Origin: Streptomyces luteolus
GTDB lineage: Bacteria; Actinomycetota; Actinomycetes; Streptomycetales; Streptomycetaceae
Direction: 5' to 3'
DNA length: 64,000 nt
Assembly: GCF_029968015.1 (NCBI RefSeq)
Contig: NZ_JASCIS010000001.1
Location: 331,342 to 395,341 of the forward strand
Below are positions 43,592 to 51,981 of this stretch, piece by piece. The first letter of the stretch is position 1. The number at the start of each line of letters is the position of its first letter. A program made the translations under genes and the position numbers. The notes under the pieces were generated by a model. It was not told the origin of the DNA and ran no database searches. It was given only the letters and a program-made list of their open reading frames with translations.

Positions 43592-44341
43592 TCAGTCGCA
43601 GCGGACGATGCTGAGCCGGTCCGCGGTACGGGCAGGCAACGTGCGGCGCATCACCGGAGCCGGCGAAGCGGCCGACGACGCGAACACGGCGGCCAGGTCG
43701 TGCGGGACGCTGCTGCTGAAGCTCGCGCACCACAGATACGGATCACCGAACCCCAGATCCGCCCATGCCTGCCAGCCCACCTGGTCAGGGCGCGGATCGC
43801 CATCTTGGACGAGCGGGGGCAGCGGCTCCAGGGAAACGCTGGCTGAGAAGCCGGGGTCGAAGGCCGTCGTATGCAGGCGGTCCGCGTCGCGGAACCAGCC
43901 GCGCGTACCCAGCTCATCGAGCACGACCTCGGGCCCGTCGAAGCCCACACTCGGCGCGGTGCGTGCGTCGAGCGCGAGAAGGAAGTCCGTCAGCGGCTCG
44001 GGCGGCACCCCGACGGTGAAGTAGGCGTTCCACTCCACCATCACGGAGCCGGTCTCTGACCGGGCACTCACCTGCCAGGCCACAGGCAGCCCGCCCAGCT
44101 CGAACGGATAGGAAGCAAGCAGCCATTCGGCGCCGCACTGCCCGTCCGGGCTGACGTACAGAAGGCTGTCGCGCGCAGTCGGCCACACCCACCAGCCAAG
44201 ACCGGCCAGAGTCTCGCCGACCCGTTCGGCAAGAGCACCGTCATCGCCGGCGAGATGACGCGGGGAAACCCGATAAACCGGGTCCTTAGGGAGGGGACGG
44301 ACGGGTTCGCTCGGGCGGTGCGAGGACAGGGGCGCCTCCAA
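43592..44341 (-). CDS. DUF317 domain protein (5' end uncertain)
   Basis: A protein of about 250 residues with the DUF317 signature VSPRHLAGDDGALAERV near the start, then YVSPDGQCGAEW, VAWQVSARSETGSVMVEWNAYFTVGVPPE and a second similar half (GWFRDADRLHTTAFDP...). DUF317 proteins are typical cargo of Streptomyces conjugative plasmids and integrated elements; their role is not known. No ATG or GTG precedes the domain in frame until 44503, where the frame runs antisense over TnsA and IS5 remnants. The TTG at 44341 is given, but the gene may have lost its true 5' end to that insertion. Confidence 0.65.
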   Translation of the reverse strand: MEAPLSSHRPSEPVRPLPKDPVYRVSPRHLAGDDGALAERVGETLAGLGWWVWPTARDSLLYVSPDGQCGAEWLLASYPFELGGLPVAWQVSARSETGSVMVEWNAYFTVGVPPEPLTDFLLALDARTAPSVGFDGPEVVLDELGTRGWFRDADRLHTTAFDPGFSASVSLEPLPPLVQDGDPRPDQVGWQAWADLGFGDPYLWCASFSSSVPHDLAAVFASSAASPAPVMRRTLPARTADRLSIVRCD

Positions 44342-44375
44342 GGCTTGGGGGTATTCGCTGGTAGGGCGTTGTACG

Positions 44376-44522
44376 TTGACATGCCTTGCAGCGCTGCTCC
44401 AGTCCCTCCAGGCTCTTTCTCGTCTGCTGAAGGCGAACTTGCCCTTCGACCTTGCTCTGCCGGACCGGAGGTTCGCTCCGGTCAGGGGGCAGAAGAACTT
44501 CACGGGCGACTACTGGGCGGTG
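44376..44522 (+). pseudogene. TnsA-like transposase endonuclease, N-terminal fragment
   Basis: Reading the plus strand gives LLKANLPFDLALPDRRFAPV followed by RGQKNFTGDYWAVTS, which matches the N-terminal RRF-x-RGQ-N-F-G-YW pattern of TnsA-like heteromeric transposase endonuclease subunits in Streptomyces. The homology stops after about 45 residues where an IS5-type remnant begins. Recognised by pattern only. Confidence 0.5.
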
Positions 44523-44773
44523 ACCTCGCACGATCCAGATCGTGCAGCGCAGAGACAGCGGCTTCCGCCACACCTGGGCGCCAAGGCACGCGCGCCACGG
44601 TGCCGATGTTCGCAGTGGTGCCACGCCGTTGGGTAAGCGAGAGAAGTTTCGCCCGGTTGGTCCGTTACCGGCAACTCTCCAAGGATTACGAGTACCTGGC
44701 CACGATCAGGCTCCTAGCGGCGTCGCGCCGCACGAGCCCAGCCCTTAAACGGGGCTTCTCAGACACCCACTAA
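44523..44773 (+). pseudogene. IS5-family transposase remnant
   Basis: Two frames together give QIVQRRDSGFRHTWAPR then VPMFAVVPRRWVSERSFARL and VRYRQLSKDYEYL, the C-terminal part of an IS5-type DDE transposase (VVPRRWVxERxFxWL...RLSKDYEYL). It includes the catalytic Glu in WVSERSF but lacks the rest. A frameshift lies near 44585. Confidence 0.6.
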
Positions 44774-44818
44774 TCTCATCTCCGGCTCACCGCCGGTGAC
44801 CAACTATCAGACAATCAT

Positions 44819-45844
44819 GTGACCACAAAGGTTGAGTTCTTGACTGCGAACGACGGGAACGACGACACCGTGCCGCCCACTAGACCGGAGAAGCCTCTGC
44901 CGGTCCAAGTTGACTTCCCACCAGTGGCCAACGGGATCGACTACCTGATGAGCGTCACCGAGCACCTCACCGCCGCCGACCCGCCTGCCCCGCGAGACCT
45001 CAAGTACGCGGTGCTGCACCTCCAGGGCGCGGTCGAGGTTCTCCTCAAGGTCCGGCTGCTGCGTGAACACTGGACCTTTGTCTTCCCCGACCTCGACCAT
45101 GCCAAGACCACGCGCGACGCTTTCGACAGCGGTGACTTCAAGAGCTGCACCACCGAGACGGCCGTCTCCCGGCTGAAGAAGATCGCAGGTGTGGAGATCG
45201 GCGAGAGGCCGGCCCGCGCCCTCAGCCGACTCACCAAGTCGCGCAACGCGCTCCAGCACTTCGGCCTGACTGCCTCCGCCCCCCAGATTGAGGCGAACGC
45301 CGCCGAAGTGCTGGATTTCCTCCTGGACTTCCTCCACACTCAGCTCCTGCCGTCGCTGCCGGCCGCCGAAGCGGGCAGCACCTGGACGGACCTGAACACG
45401 GTGCGCGAGCGCCTGGCTACCATCAAGTCCTTCCTCGCCAAGCGGCACCAGCAGATCCGAGCCGAGCTCGCCCCTCTCCTGCACGCGACCGTGGAATGCC
45501 CGCTGTGCGGCCAGTGGGCCATGTCGGTCGGCGTCGAGGAACCGACCTGCCGATTCTGCCTCGTGACCTGGGACGACATCGGCCATCTGGTCATGAACTA
45601 CCTCGGAACCTTCGACCGCCCCGGCCTCGAGGAGGCCCGCTGCCCGGAATGCGGGGAGCAGGACCTTATTCTCAACGCCCGGGTGGCCGCCCATCCCGAC
45701 CGCGCCAGCGCCCTGTGCTTCAGCTGCACCGCCGTGTTGGAACATCCCGTGGAATGCAGCAGCTGCGAGGAACTGTACGAACGGAGCGCCGACGACTTCG
45801 GCCTGTGCCCGGACTGCCTACAACAGCGCATCGACCGGTTCTGA
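44819..45844 (+). CDS. HEPN-like domain protein with tandem zinc ribbons
   Basis: 341 residues, no named family. The N-terminal ~190 residues are helical with SRNALQHFGL (~140-149), an R-x4-H motif as in HEPN-type ribonucleases, preceded by the helices LKYAVLHLQGAVEVLLKVRLL. The C-terminal half carries several CxxC pairs: CPLCGQW...CRFC (~227-245), CPECG (~279), CFSC (~300), CSSC (~312) and CPDC (~331), forming two or three zinc ribbons. HEPN RNases act in toxin-antitoxin and phage defence; here zinc ribbons could bind RNA or sense infection. That role is inference. The start GTG at 44819 has no clear ribosome site. Confidence 0.65.
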   Translation: MTTKVEFLTANDGNDDTVPPTRPEKPLPVQVDFPPVANGIDYLMSVTEHLTAADPPAPRDLKYAVLHLQGAVEVLLKVRLLREHWTFVFPDLDHAKTTRDAFDSGDFKSCTTETAVSRLKKIAGVEIGERPARALSRLTKSRNALQHFGLTASAPQIEANAAEVLDFLLDFLHTQLLPSLPAAEAGSTWTDLNTVRERLATIKSFLAKRHQQIRAELAPLLHATVECPLCGQWAMSVGVEEPTCRFCLVTWDDIGHLVMNYLGTFDRPGLEEARCPECGEQDLILNARVAAHPDRASALCFSCTAVLEHPVECSSCEELYERSADDFGLCPDCLQQRIDRF

Positions 45845-46207
45845 CCACCACGCCCCTGCACGCGGTTCCGCGCCGACTCGCATGCTCCGGCGGACGACGA
45901 CTCTCTGCCTCTGCGAAGGCGCATCGTTGCCACACCCGCTCTCCCTTGGGTGCGGGTCAGGGCTCACACAAGATTTTCGTAGACGCTGATCCTATGGTTG
46001 GCCGTGACATCCCGACACGCTGAATACAACAAGCTTGGCCGGGCACGGGCGCTGAGCTGTACTAACTCCGCTGCCAGTACGTACGTGCTGACCGCCAGGA
46101 AGCCGCGCCGAAGAACCTGCCTCACCGCCCCAGAATCCCAGGCTTAGTGACGAGAATTCCAGGCTTAGTGACGCACGCAGCCGCCGGCTACACACGCCGA
46201 GGGCTGA
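45845..46207. other. 363-base spacer with a 21-bp tandem duplication
   Basis: No gene is seen. Near its right end two copies of a 21-base unit (46132-46152 and 46153-46173; 20 of 21 identical; core CCAGGCTTAGTGACG) lie about 35 bases downstream of the immunity gene stop. Confidence 0.6.
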
Positions 46208-46657
46208 TCAGTCCAGCCCTCCCGTCTCCTCCAGGTGCGTAACGAACAAGGCGATGAGCCCCTCCTGCGTCGAGTCCGGAACGACTGAGTCGGGCAGGTC
46301 CTCTTCCAGGCCCCACTCCGTATTGAAGGTCACGGCCGCGCCCGGCGGGACGATGTTCTCGCGGAGCCAGAGGGCGAACTCGGCCGCTTGGGGCGCGGTG
46401 CAGTCCGTGATGGCTACGCCTTCAGAATCCCGCTTGGCCATCCCTTCGAGATCCTCGTCGGCCAGCGTGATGCCGAAGTACATCGTCGTGCTGCGATCCA
46501 ACGGACCTTCGCCGGGCTCTTCTACGCGGACGAACTCGTCCGGGTCCCTGTCACGGAGCTTCCGCTCCAGCGCATCAAAGGTCAGCCCCCACGTCTCGCC
46601 CTCAGCAGGCCCAAAGACGTACATCGTGCGGAGCTCAGCGATCTGGTCTGCCTCCAT
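46208..46657 (-). CDS. Presumed immunity protein for the adjacent toxin
   Basis: 149 residues, acidic, no signal peptide and no named family. The ATG at 46657 has GAGAGGAAC upstream. It starts 25 bases after the stop of the toxin gene and is on the same strand, the usual place of an immunity gene in polymorphic toxin loci. Small size, acidity and lack of export signal fit a cytoplasmic antidote that blocks a nuclease. Confidence 0.6.
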   Translation of the reverse strand: MEADQIAELRTMYVFGPAEGETWGLTFDALERKLRDRDPDEFVRVEEPGEGPLDRSTTMYFGITLADEDLEGMAKRDSEGVAITDCTAPQAAEFALWLRENIVPPGAAVTFNTEWGLEEDLPDSVVPDSTQEGLIALFVTHLEETGGLD

Positions 46658-46682
46658 GGTTCCTCTCTCAGCGCGGCTTGGA

Positions 46683-48230
46683 TCAGGGCACGTAGCGTGC
46701 GTAGCCCTTGACACCGTAGGCGGCCATCATGATGCGCCAGTAGGCGACGGAGTCCTGGTTGTTGGTGACGGTCTCCACTCCGCGCATCTCGGTGTTGCGG
46801 GGGTCTTTGAGGGCTTCGTGGTACTTCTCAAGCTCCTTGCGGTCCTTGTCGTACAGGAAGTCCTTCTTGCCGGACTGGTGGTTCTCGCGGAGTTCGTCCA
46901 GTGACCGGTAGCACTTCTTCTGCGGGTTGTTGACGTACTTCGCCTCAATGGCCATGCCGTCGCGGTTACGGAAGCCGTCCACCATCAAGGTGCTGTTCTT
47001 GCTGATGCCCGGCGGGATGGGCACCTCGTACTCCGGGTATCCGGCCACGCGTTTCTGGTAGGCGATCTCTGCGGGCTTGCCGCCGGAAACGTCGCCGGCG
47101 CGTAGCGAGTTGAGCCACATCCCAAAGTTCTGCTGCTGAGGACCGGTGAGCGTCGGGAACCGTGGGTCCTGCGGTGTGGGTGGAGGGATGGGCTGGACAC
47201 GAGGGCCTACGGGCGGGCGGTACGCGGCCGGGATCATCACAGGCACGCGGACGAGTGGCGCGAGGAAGCCCGGCAGGTTCGGAAAGAGCCCGCCCCCGTC
47301 CGGCTGGGGCATCTTCACTCGTGACTGCGCTGTATCCAACGCGGGTGGGATGTTTCCAAGGCGGGTGATGTTCATGTCGCTCGCGAGGAGCTCGTGCAGA
47401 CCACCGTCGGGGCCGTCTCCTCCGAACATGGGGCGTTCCCAGATGTGCTGCGCCTCCCCGGTGAGCGGATTCGATTCCTCCGGGAGCCGCTGCAGTGCCG
47501 TGTCGATGTGGTCCGCGTACGCCTCACAGGCATTGGCGAGCATCTTGCAGGCGGTGGGCAGGTTGGCCATGAGGGTCTCGTCCTCGCTGACCTGGGTGGG
47601 TGGCGGATTCTTGCCGACGAACTTGCGGAAGAAGTTCTCCACCGCGTCGGCGGTCTCGCCCGCCTGGTCGAGCGTGGCCCTGGTCCAGGCGCCTTCTGAG
47701 TCCCAGTACGCGTCGTTCAGGATGATCGAGGCAGCACGCCAACTCCCCGCGACATCCCGCAGTTTGTCGCGTTGCCCGTGGAAGCGGGAGTTGAGCAGGT
47801 GCTGGTCAGTCCAGCTAGTCTCACCGACGACCTCGGGAAGGTCTTCCGCGTTGTGACTGGAGCGGGGCGAACAGTCGTGTCGAGGCTGGTAGCCGATGTC
47901 AGGGTCGGCCGGGTTCCCTTCGAGAAGATCCTTGGCGATCTTGCTTTCGGTCTTGAGGAAGTTCTCGGCGGACTTCAGAAGCGCGCCAGCGCCGTTGGCC
48001 ATGACCTGGTGGGCGTGTCCAGAGGCATCGAAGACGGCCTTGACCGCCGGCTTGTACACAGCGGCAAACGCACGCCCTGCTTCATCGTCACCGGCCATTC
48101 CGCCCTTGTCGCTCAGCTCGTCGAACAGCAGGCTGATCATGTTGAAGACCAGGTCGCGCAGATCCACCATGGTCTGCGACGCGTTGACGAAGTTCTCGGC
48201 CTGATGCCGGATATTGACCGTTCCCCCCAC
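46683..48230 (-). CDS. Type VII-secreted polymorphic toxin with restriction-endonuclease-fold tip
   Basis: 515 residues. The N-terminal ~300 residues are helical like long WXG/LXG proteins (EGAWTRATLDQAGETADAVENFFRKF; SASHAHQ-type helices), followed by a proline-rich linker (~325-365) and a C-terminal toxin domain (~375-515). The toxin domain shows MVDGFRNRDGMAIEAKYV (~415-431): an Asp followed by E-x-K, the PD-(D/E)xK pattern of Tox-REase domains, plus a late aromatic helix. It would cut nucleic acid in rival cells. The start GTG at 48230 lacks a clear ribosome site. Paired with the immunity gene downstream. Confidence 0.8.
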   Translation of the reverse strand: MGGTVNIRHQAENFVNASQTMVDLRDLVFNMISLLFDELSDKGGMAGDDEAGRAFAAVYKPAVKAVFDASGHAHQVMANGAGALLKSAENFLKTESKIAKDLLEGNPADPDIGYQPRHDCSPRSSHNAEDLPEVVGETSWTDQHLLNSRFHGQRDKLRDVAGSWRAASIILNDAYWDSEGAWTRATLDQAGETADAVENFFRKFVGKNPPPTQVSEDETLMANLPTACKMLANACEAYADHIDTALQRLPEESNPLTGEAQHIWERPMFGGDGPDGGLHELLASDMNITRLGNIPPALDTAQSRVKMPQPDGGGLFPNLPGFLAPLVRVPVMIPAAYRPPVGPRVQPIPPPTPQDPRFPTLTGPQQQNFGMWLNSLRAGDVSGGKPAEIAYQKRVAGYPEYEVPIPPGISKNSTLMVDGFRNRDGMAIEAKYVNNPQKKCYRSLDELRENHQSGKKDFLYDKDRKELEKYHEALKDPRNTEMRGVETVTNNQDSVAYWRIMMAAYGVKGYARYVP

Positions 48231-48416
48231 ACGAGCCGGTCAAGCAGCCGAAACACGCTACATGGGTGCGAAGTTGAGGGAGCACCGGCGTCGGGAGGGT
48301 GGCTCAAACCGAATCCTGCGAACGCTTAACGGCATCCCCCGCTATGTGGTGTGGGACCGCGTAGCCTCTGGCTCAGGCACGAGGGCGCATCCGGGACCGG
48401 GCGGCGCCACAACAGG

Positions 48417-48611
48417 CTAGAAGTCGACCCCACCGACCATCTCCGCCACACTCCCGACAAGCCGATTGATGTCCGGTGCGGCACCAGTGTCCGCCAGGAA
48501 GAAGCCGAAGAGCACGGCCACAACCGCCGGTCCGGCCTTCAGAGACTTGCCGCGGATCATCACGACCAGGACTACGCCAAGCAGCAGCACCGCTGAGATG
48601 TTCAACTCCAT
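48417..48611 (-). CDS. Small membrane protein, last gene of the aaRS/AdoMet operon
   Basis: 64 residues with two hydrophobic segments (ISAVLLLGVVLVVMI; AGPAVVAVLFGFFLA) and a C-terminal amphipathic stretch (INRLVGSVAEMVGG). The ATG shares its A with the stop of the preceding gene (TGATG). Similar tiny membrane proteins are common in Streptomyces integrated elements, but tight coupling here makes it part of the seven-gene operon. Function unknown. Confidence 0.7.
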   Translation of the reverse strand: MELNISAVLLLGVVLVVMIRGKSLKAGPAVVAVLFGFFLADTGAAPDINRLVGSVAEMVGGVDF

Positions 48612-49669
48612 CAGCAGCTCGTCCCTGTCCCGAGGGACATCACAAGCGCTGCGTCCGAGCGACATCGAGGTGACGTGCGCATGGATCGGCCTGCGGCCTC
48701 TTCCTCCAAGGCACCGCAGATCGCAGGCCACGGCACCGGAAGATTGGCGCTTGCCGCCCATTGCTGGTGGAACGCTCGGACGGCGGCGCTGGCCCCGAGC
48801 CGTACAAGGCCGGGCGGAATCGCCGCGATCACCCGCCGGGCAACCCCGCCGGCGCCTCTCGCGGAAGGCGTGATCCCGCTCCCCAACAGCAGCGTCGCCG
48901 TCCGGATCGCATCCAGGGCAGGCGCAGGTGCAGCGTCGGCGAACCGGCCGAACACCAGCTTCGACCACTCCCCACGGGTGCGCGCCCAGGCAAGGCGTTC
49001 GAGACCTGTGCCGAGGTCGAGGGCCATGCGCTCGGGGTTGTCCGTGTTCCACAGGAGCACGAGGTCGCCGATGGTGAGGTCCAGGTGGTTGAACATCAGG
49101 GTCACGCCCGCGACCTGTCTGCGGTGCCAGACCTCCACTCGACCGTGGAGCTCCATGTGCCGTGCGTGGAATCCGAGTTGGGAGAGGACGTAGAGCCAGT
49201 CGTCGAGCGCCTCGGCGTAGTTGTCGATGCTGGAGATGGGCTGGACTCGGGAGACGTTGACGAACGCGGTCAGGAAGCCGTCAAGCAGGGCTCCGTTTTC
49301 ATCGCGGTCACCGGTGAACCGGACCACGGGCTGCGGCAGGAATCCCCTGCGGTACGTGAAGGCCCGGCCGTCCTTGAGGAGCGGGTCGAGGGCCTGCACG
49401 GCCGAGATCGTCAGCTCGGTTTCTCGGCCCCAGCGCAGGGGCAGGCACTCGCCCCGTGGGACGCCCCGGGCAGCAAAGGCTGTGGTGAGCGTGGACAGCA
49501 GATCCGACCAGGATGGCGTCGAGCGCGGCGGGATGTACGGACTTCCGCGGTCGCGATGTCGGATCCTGAACGTCCGGCCGTTGCGGTCCGCCAGGCAGAA
49601 CTCCCATTGAGGGCCGAGCACTTGGCGTAAAGCAGCGACCGCCTGGTGTGCGCGCGAGTGGCTCTCCAT
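48611..49669 (-). CDS. Alanyl-tRNA-synthetase-core-like protein
   Basis: 352 residues, not a full synthetase. The part around residues 160-235 resembles the AlaRS catalytic core: FNHLDLTIGDLVLLWNTD aligns with the LEIWNLVF strand and LDLGTGLERLAWA with class II motif 3 (DTGMGLERLA). No tRNA-binding or editing domain follows. It may activate or transfer an amino acid to a carrier, tRNA or small molecule. Starts at the stop of the glycosyltransferase gene (TGATG) and ends overlapping the small membrane protein. The resemblance was judged by eye. Confidence 0.55.
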   Translation of the reverse strand: MESHSRAHQAVAALRQVLGPQWEFCLADRNGRTFRIRHRDRGSPYIPPRSTPSWSDLLSTLTTAFAARGVPRGECLPLRWGRETELTISAVQALDPLLKDGRAFTYRRGFLPQPVVRFTGDRDENGALLDGFLTAFVNVSRVQPISSIDNYAEALDDWLYVLSQLGFHARHMELHGRVEVWHRRQVAGVTLMFNHLDLTIGDLVLLWNTDNPERMALDLGTGLERLAWARTRGEWSKLVFGRFADAAPAPALDAIRTATLLLGSGITPSARGAGGVARRVIAAIPPGLVRLGASAAVRAFHQQWAASANLPVPWPAICGALEEEAAGRSMRTSPRCRSDAALVMSLGTGTSC

Positions 49670-50685
49670 CAGAGCGCCGCCATGGCCTTGAAGTGGTTCG
49701 CGGGGTCGAAGCGAGCGAACCCGGTTTCCTGGACGTCGGAAGGATCGAGCGTGGAGGCACGCTCTATGGCCTCGGCCAGTGCGTGGGCCGCGCTCTCATC
49801 GTCGGCCGCGGGGTCCACGACGACGGTGGCGCCCGTACGTTCGCAGAGCGCCGCCTGGGCGCAAGTGCCGTCACGCCAGGTCAGGCCAGCGATGGGGGTG
49901 CCGGCGCGTAGGGACTCGCCGAAGACGGCTGCGCCGGCTTCCACGTAGTCCCGCGCGTAGGTGTAGACAAAGACCGAGCCCTCGGTGATGGCGGCGGTCT
50001 TGGCTGCTCCGCCCAGTTCCCCGACCCATTCCACGTGGTCGGCCGCGAGGACGTCTTCGTAGCGGCGGACATAGTCCTGGTCGAAGACCGGGCCGACGAG
50101 GCGTATGCGGCGGCCGAGGATCTGCGCCGCGCGTACTGCGAGGTGGGGTGCCTTGTCTTCGTCTATTCGTCCGAGCCAGACGAGGTCCTGGCCCTTCACG
50201 GCCGGGGGCTCCTCTTCGTTGAGCCCCAAGTGGACGGCGAGTTCGCGGGTCGGGCTGTGGGCGGCGTACCGCTCGATCATCTCGGGCGAGTAGCAGTAGA
50301 GCCGCGAATGGTCGCCGTCGAAGGTGGTGGCGGTGTGCTGGAAGCTGGGCGAGTGCTGGAACGTGGCGACGTCGCAGTCCAGCTCGCGCCACGTCCTGAC
50401 CCATGAGGGCCGTGAGGGGTATTCGTGGCCGACGACGAGAAGGTCGTAGCCAGCTGACTTCAGCTCGCGTTCGGCGAGGGAGCCGGCCGTGACGTCCTCC
50501 AGGCGGACCGGTTTGCGGACCCAGCGGTCTTCGAGGTCCTCAAGCCAGCCCGGCCCGATGAGGTGTACGTCGGCGCCTGCGGTGCGGGCTCCTACGGCGA
50601 CTGCCCAGAGCCATCGTTCGATCCCGCCGTATCCGGCCGGTGGAAATGCGTAACTACCGGGGAAGTCGCAGACGCCGACAAGCAC
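49669..50685 (-). CDS. GT4-type glycosyltransferase
   Basis: A 338-residue GT-B glycosyltransferase. PAGYGGIERWLWAVAVGA near residue 17 is the N-terminal acceptor loop (P-x-x-x-GG-x-E). The C-terminal nucleotide-sugar domain has LVWLGRIDEDKAPHLAVRAA (~170), the EWVGEL strand, and the E-x7-E region around EAGAAVFGESLRAGTPIAG (~252). The GTG at 50685 directly follows the SerRS stop, with GGAGGAA inside the SerRS end as ribosome site. Donor and acceptor are unknown. Confidence 0.85.
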   Translation of the reverse strand: MLVGVCDFPGSYAFPPAGYGGIERWLWAVAVGARTAGADVHLIGPGWLEDLEDRWVRKPVRLEDVTAGSLAERELKSAGYDLLVVGHEYPSRPSWVRTWRELDCDVATFQHSPSFQHTATTFDGDHSRLYCYSPEMIERYAAHSPTRELAVHLGLNEEEPPAVKGQDLVWLGRIDEDKAPHLAVRAAQILGRRIRLVGPVFDQDYVRRYEDVLAADHVEWVGELGGAAKTAAITEGSVFVYTYARDYVEAGAAVFGESLRAGTPIAGLTWRDGTCAQAALCERTGATVVVDPAADDESAAHALAEAIERASTLDPSDVQETGFARFDPANHFKAMAAL

Positions 50686-51981
50686 CTATTCCTCCGAGGG
50701 GGTTCCGTCCGCCTTGATCCGGCGGAAGCCGAGGTACTTCACAAGGGATTCGGGCAGCAGGACCGAGCCGTCGGCCTGCTGGTGCTGCTCAAGCACGGCC
50801 GCGAGGGTGCGGCCGATGGGCAGTCCGGAGCCGTTGACCGTGGCTGCCGGGGTGGGCTTTCCGTTCTCGTCGCGGGTGCGGATGCCCGCGCGACGGCCCT
50901 GGAAGGTGGCGAAGTCGGAGACCGAGGAGATCTCGCGGTACGTGTTCTGGCTGGGCAGCCAGACCTCCAGGTCGTACGTGAGCTGGGCGGAGAAGCCGGT
51001 GTCGCCGGCGGCGAGCGTGACCACGCGGTAGGCGAGGTCCAGCTCCTTCAGGCACGCCTCTGCGTGGCCGACCATCTTCTCCATCTCCGCGCGAGCCTGG
51101 TCCGCCGCGCAGATGCGCACCATCTCGACCTTGGCGAACTGGTGTTGACGGATCAGGCCGCGGGTGTCGCGACCGTACGAACCGGCCTCCGAGCGGAAGC
51201 ACGGCGTGTGCGCGGTCAGCGCAAGCGGCAGCTCGGACGTCGGGACGATCTCGTCCGCGTACAGGTTCGTGAGCGGGACCTCGGCCGTCGGGATCAGGAA
51301 CAGGTCCCGGTCCGCGACGCCCGTCTTGAACAGGTCCTCTTCGAACTTGGGCAGCTGCCCCGTCCCCGTCATGGTCTTGCGGCTGACCAGGAACGGCACC
51401 GAGTGCTCGACGTAGCCGTGACGACGGGTGTGCAGGTCGAGGAACAGCGCCGCCAGCGCGCGCTCCAGCGCGGCACCGACGCCGCGCAGGACGCTGAAGC
51501 GCGGCCCCGACAGCTTGGTCGCCCGGCCGAAGTCCAGGATGCCCATGCCCTCGCCGAGGTCGACGTGGTCCTTCGGGTCGAAGGAGAAGGCTTGCGGGGT
51601 GCCGACGCGGCGCTGCTCGACCGCGAACTCCTCGGAGTCACCGTCGGGCGCCTCGTCGGCGGGCAGGTTCGGGATGGTGAGCAGCAGCTCGGTCAGCTCC
51701 TGCTGTACGCGCTCCTGCTCGGCCTCGGCCTCCCGGATCTGCTCCTTCAGCTTGCGCGCGGTCTCCTTGAGGGCGGAGATGTCGCCGCCGGCCTTCGCCG
51801 TCCGCTGGACCTCCTGCGCGATGCGCTTCGACTCGGAGCGGAGCTCGTCGCCGGACTGGATGCTCTTGTTCCGAAGGGACTGGAGGGACTCCAGAGAGGA
51901 GAGGTCCAGCGAGTAGCCACGACGGGCCAGGCGGCGGACAGCGTCCTCGCCCATGTCGATCAGAACGCGAGCATCATGCAT
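50686..51981 (-). CDS. serS: Seryl-tRNA synthetase paralogue
   Basis: A 431-residue, apparently complete SerRS. The N-terminal coiled-coil tRNA arm spans ~35-105 (LRSESKRIAQEVQRTAKAGG...). Class II motif 2 is CFRSEAGSYGRDTRGLIRQHQF (~260) and motif 3 NGSGLPIGRTLAAVLEQHQ (~390), with the serine-site Thr/Glu in PTAEVPLTNLY. It looks active. The position inside an operon with AdoMet synthetase, kinase and glycosyltransferase argues against the housekeeping copy; it may supply seryl-tRNA or seryl-AMP to a pathway, or be a resistant self-protection enzyme. The 5' end overlaps the histidine phosphatase gene by 8 bases. Confidence 0.92.
   Translation of the reverse strand: MHDARVLIDMGEDAVRRLARRGYSLDLSSLESLQSLRNKSIQSGDELRSESKRIAQEVQRTAKAGGDISALKETARKLKEQIREAEAEQERVQQELTELLLTIPNLPADEAPDGDSEEFAVEQRRVGTPQAFSFDPKDHVDLGEGMGILDFGRATKLSGPRFSVLRGVGAALERALAALFLDLHTRRHGYVEHSVPFLVSRKTMTGTGQLPKFEEDLFKTGVADRDLFLIPTAEVPLTNLYADEIVPTSELPLALTAHTPCFRSEAGSYGRDTRGLIRQHQFAKVEMVRICAADQARAEMEKMVGHAEACLKELDLAYRVVTLAAGDTGFSAQLTYDLEVWLPSQNTYREISSVSDFATFQGRRAGIRTRDENGKPTPAATVNGSGLPIGRTLAAVLEQHQQADGSVLLPESLVKYLGFRRIKADGTPSEE

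Noticed and set aside
48611..49669. A truncated housekeeping alanyl-tRNA synthetase
   Set aside because: The gene is intact and coupled at both ends, is far smaller than AlaRS and is highly diverged outside the motif-3 region, so it is a distinct family.
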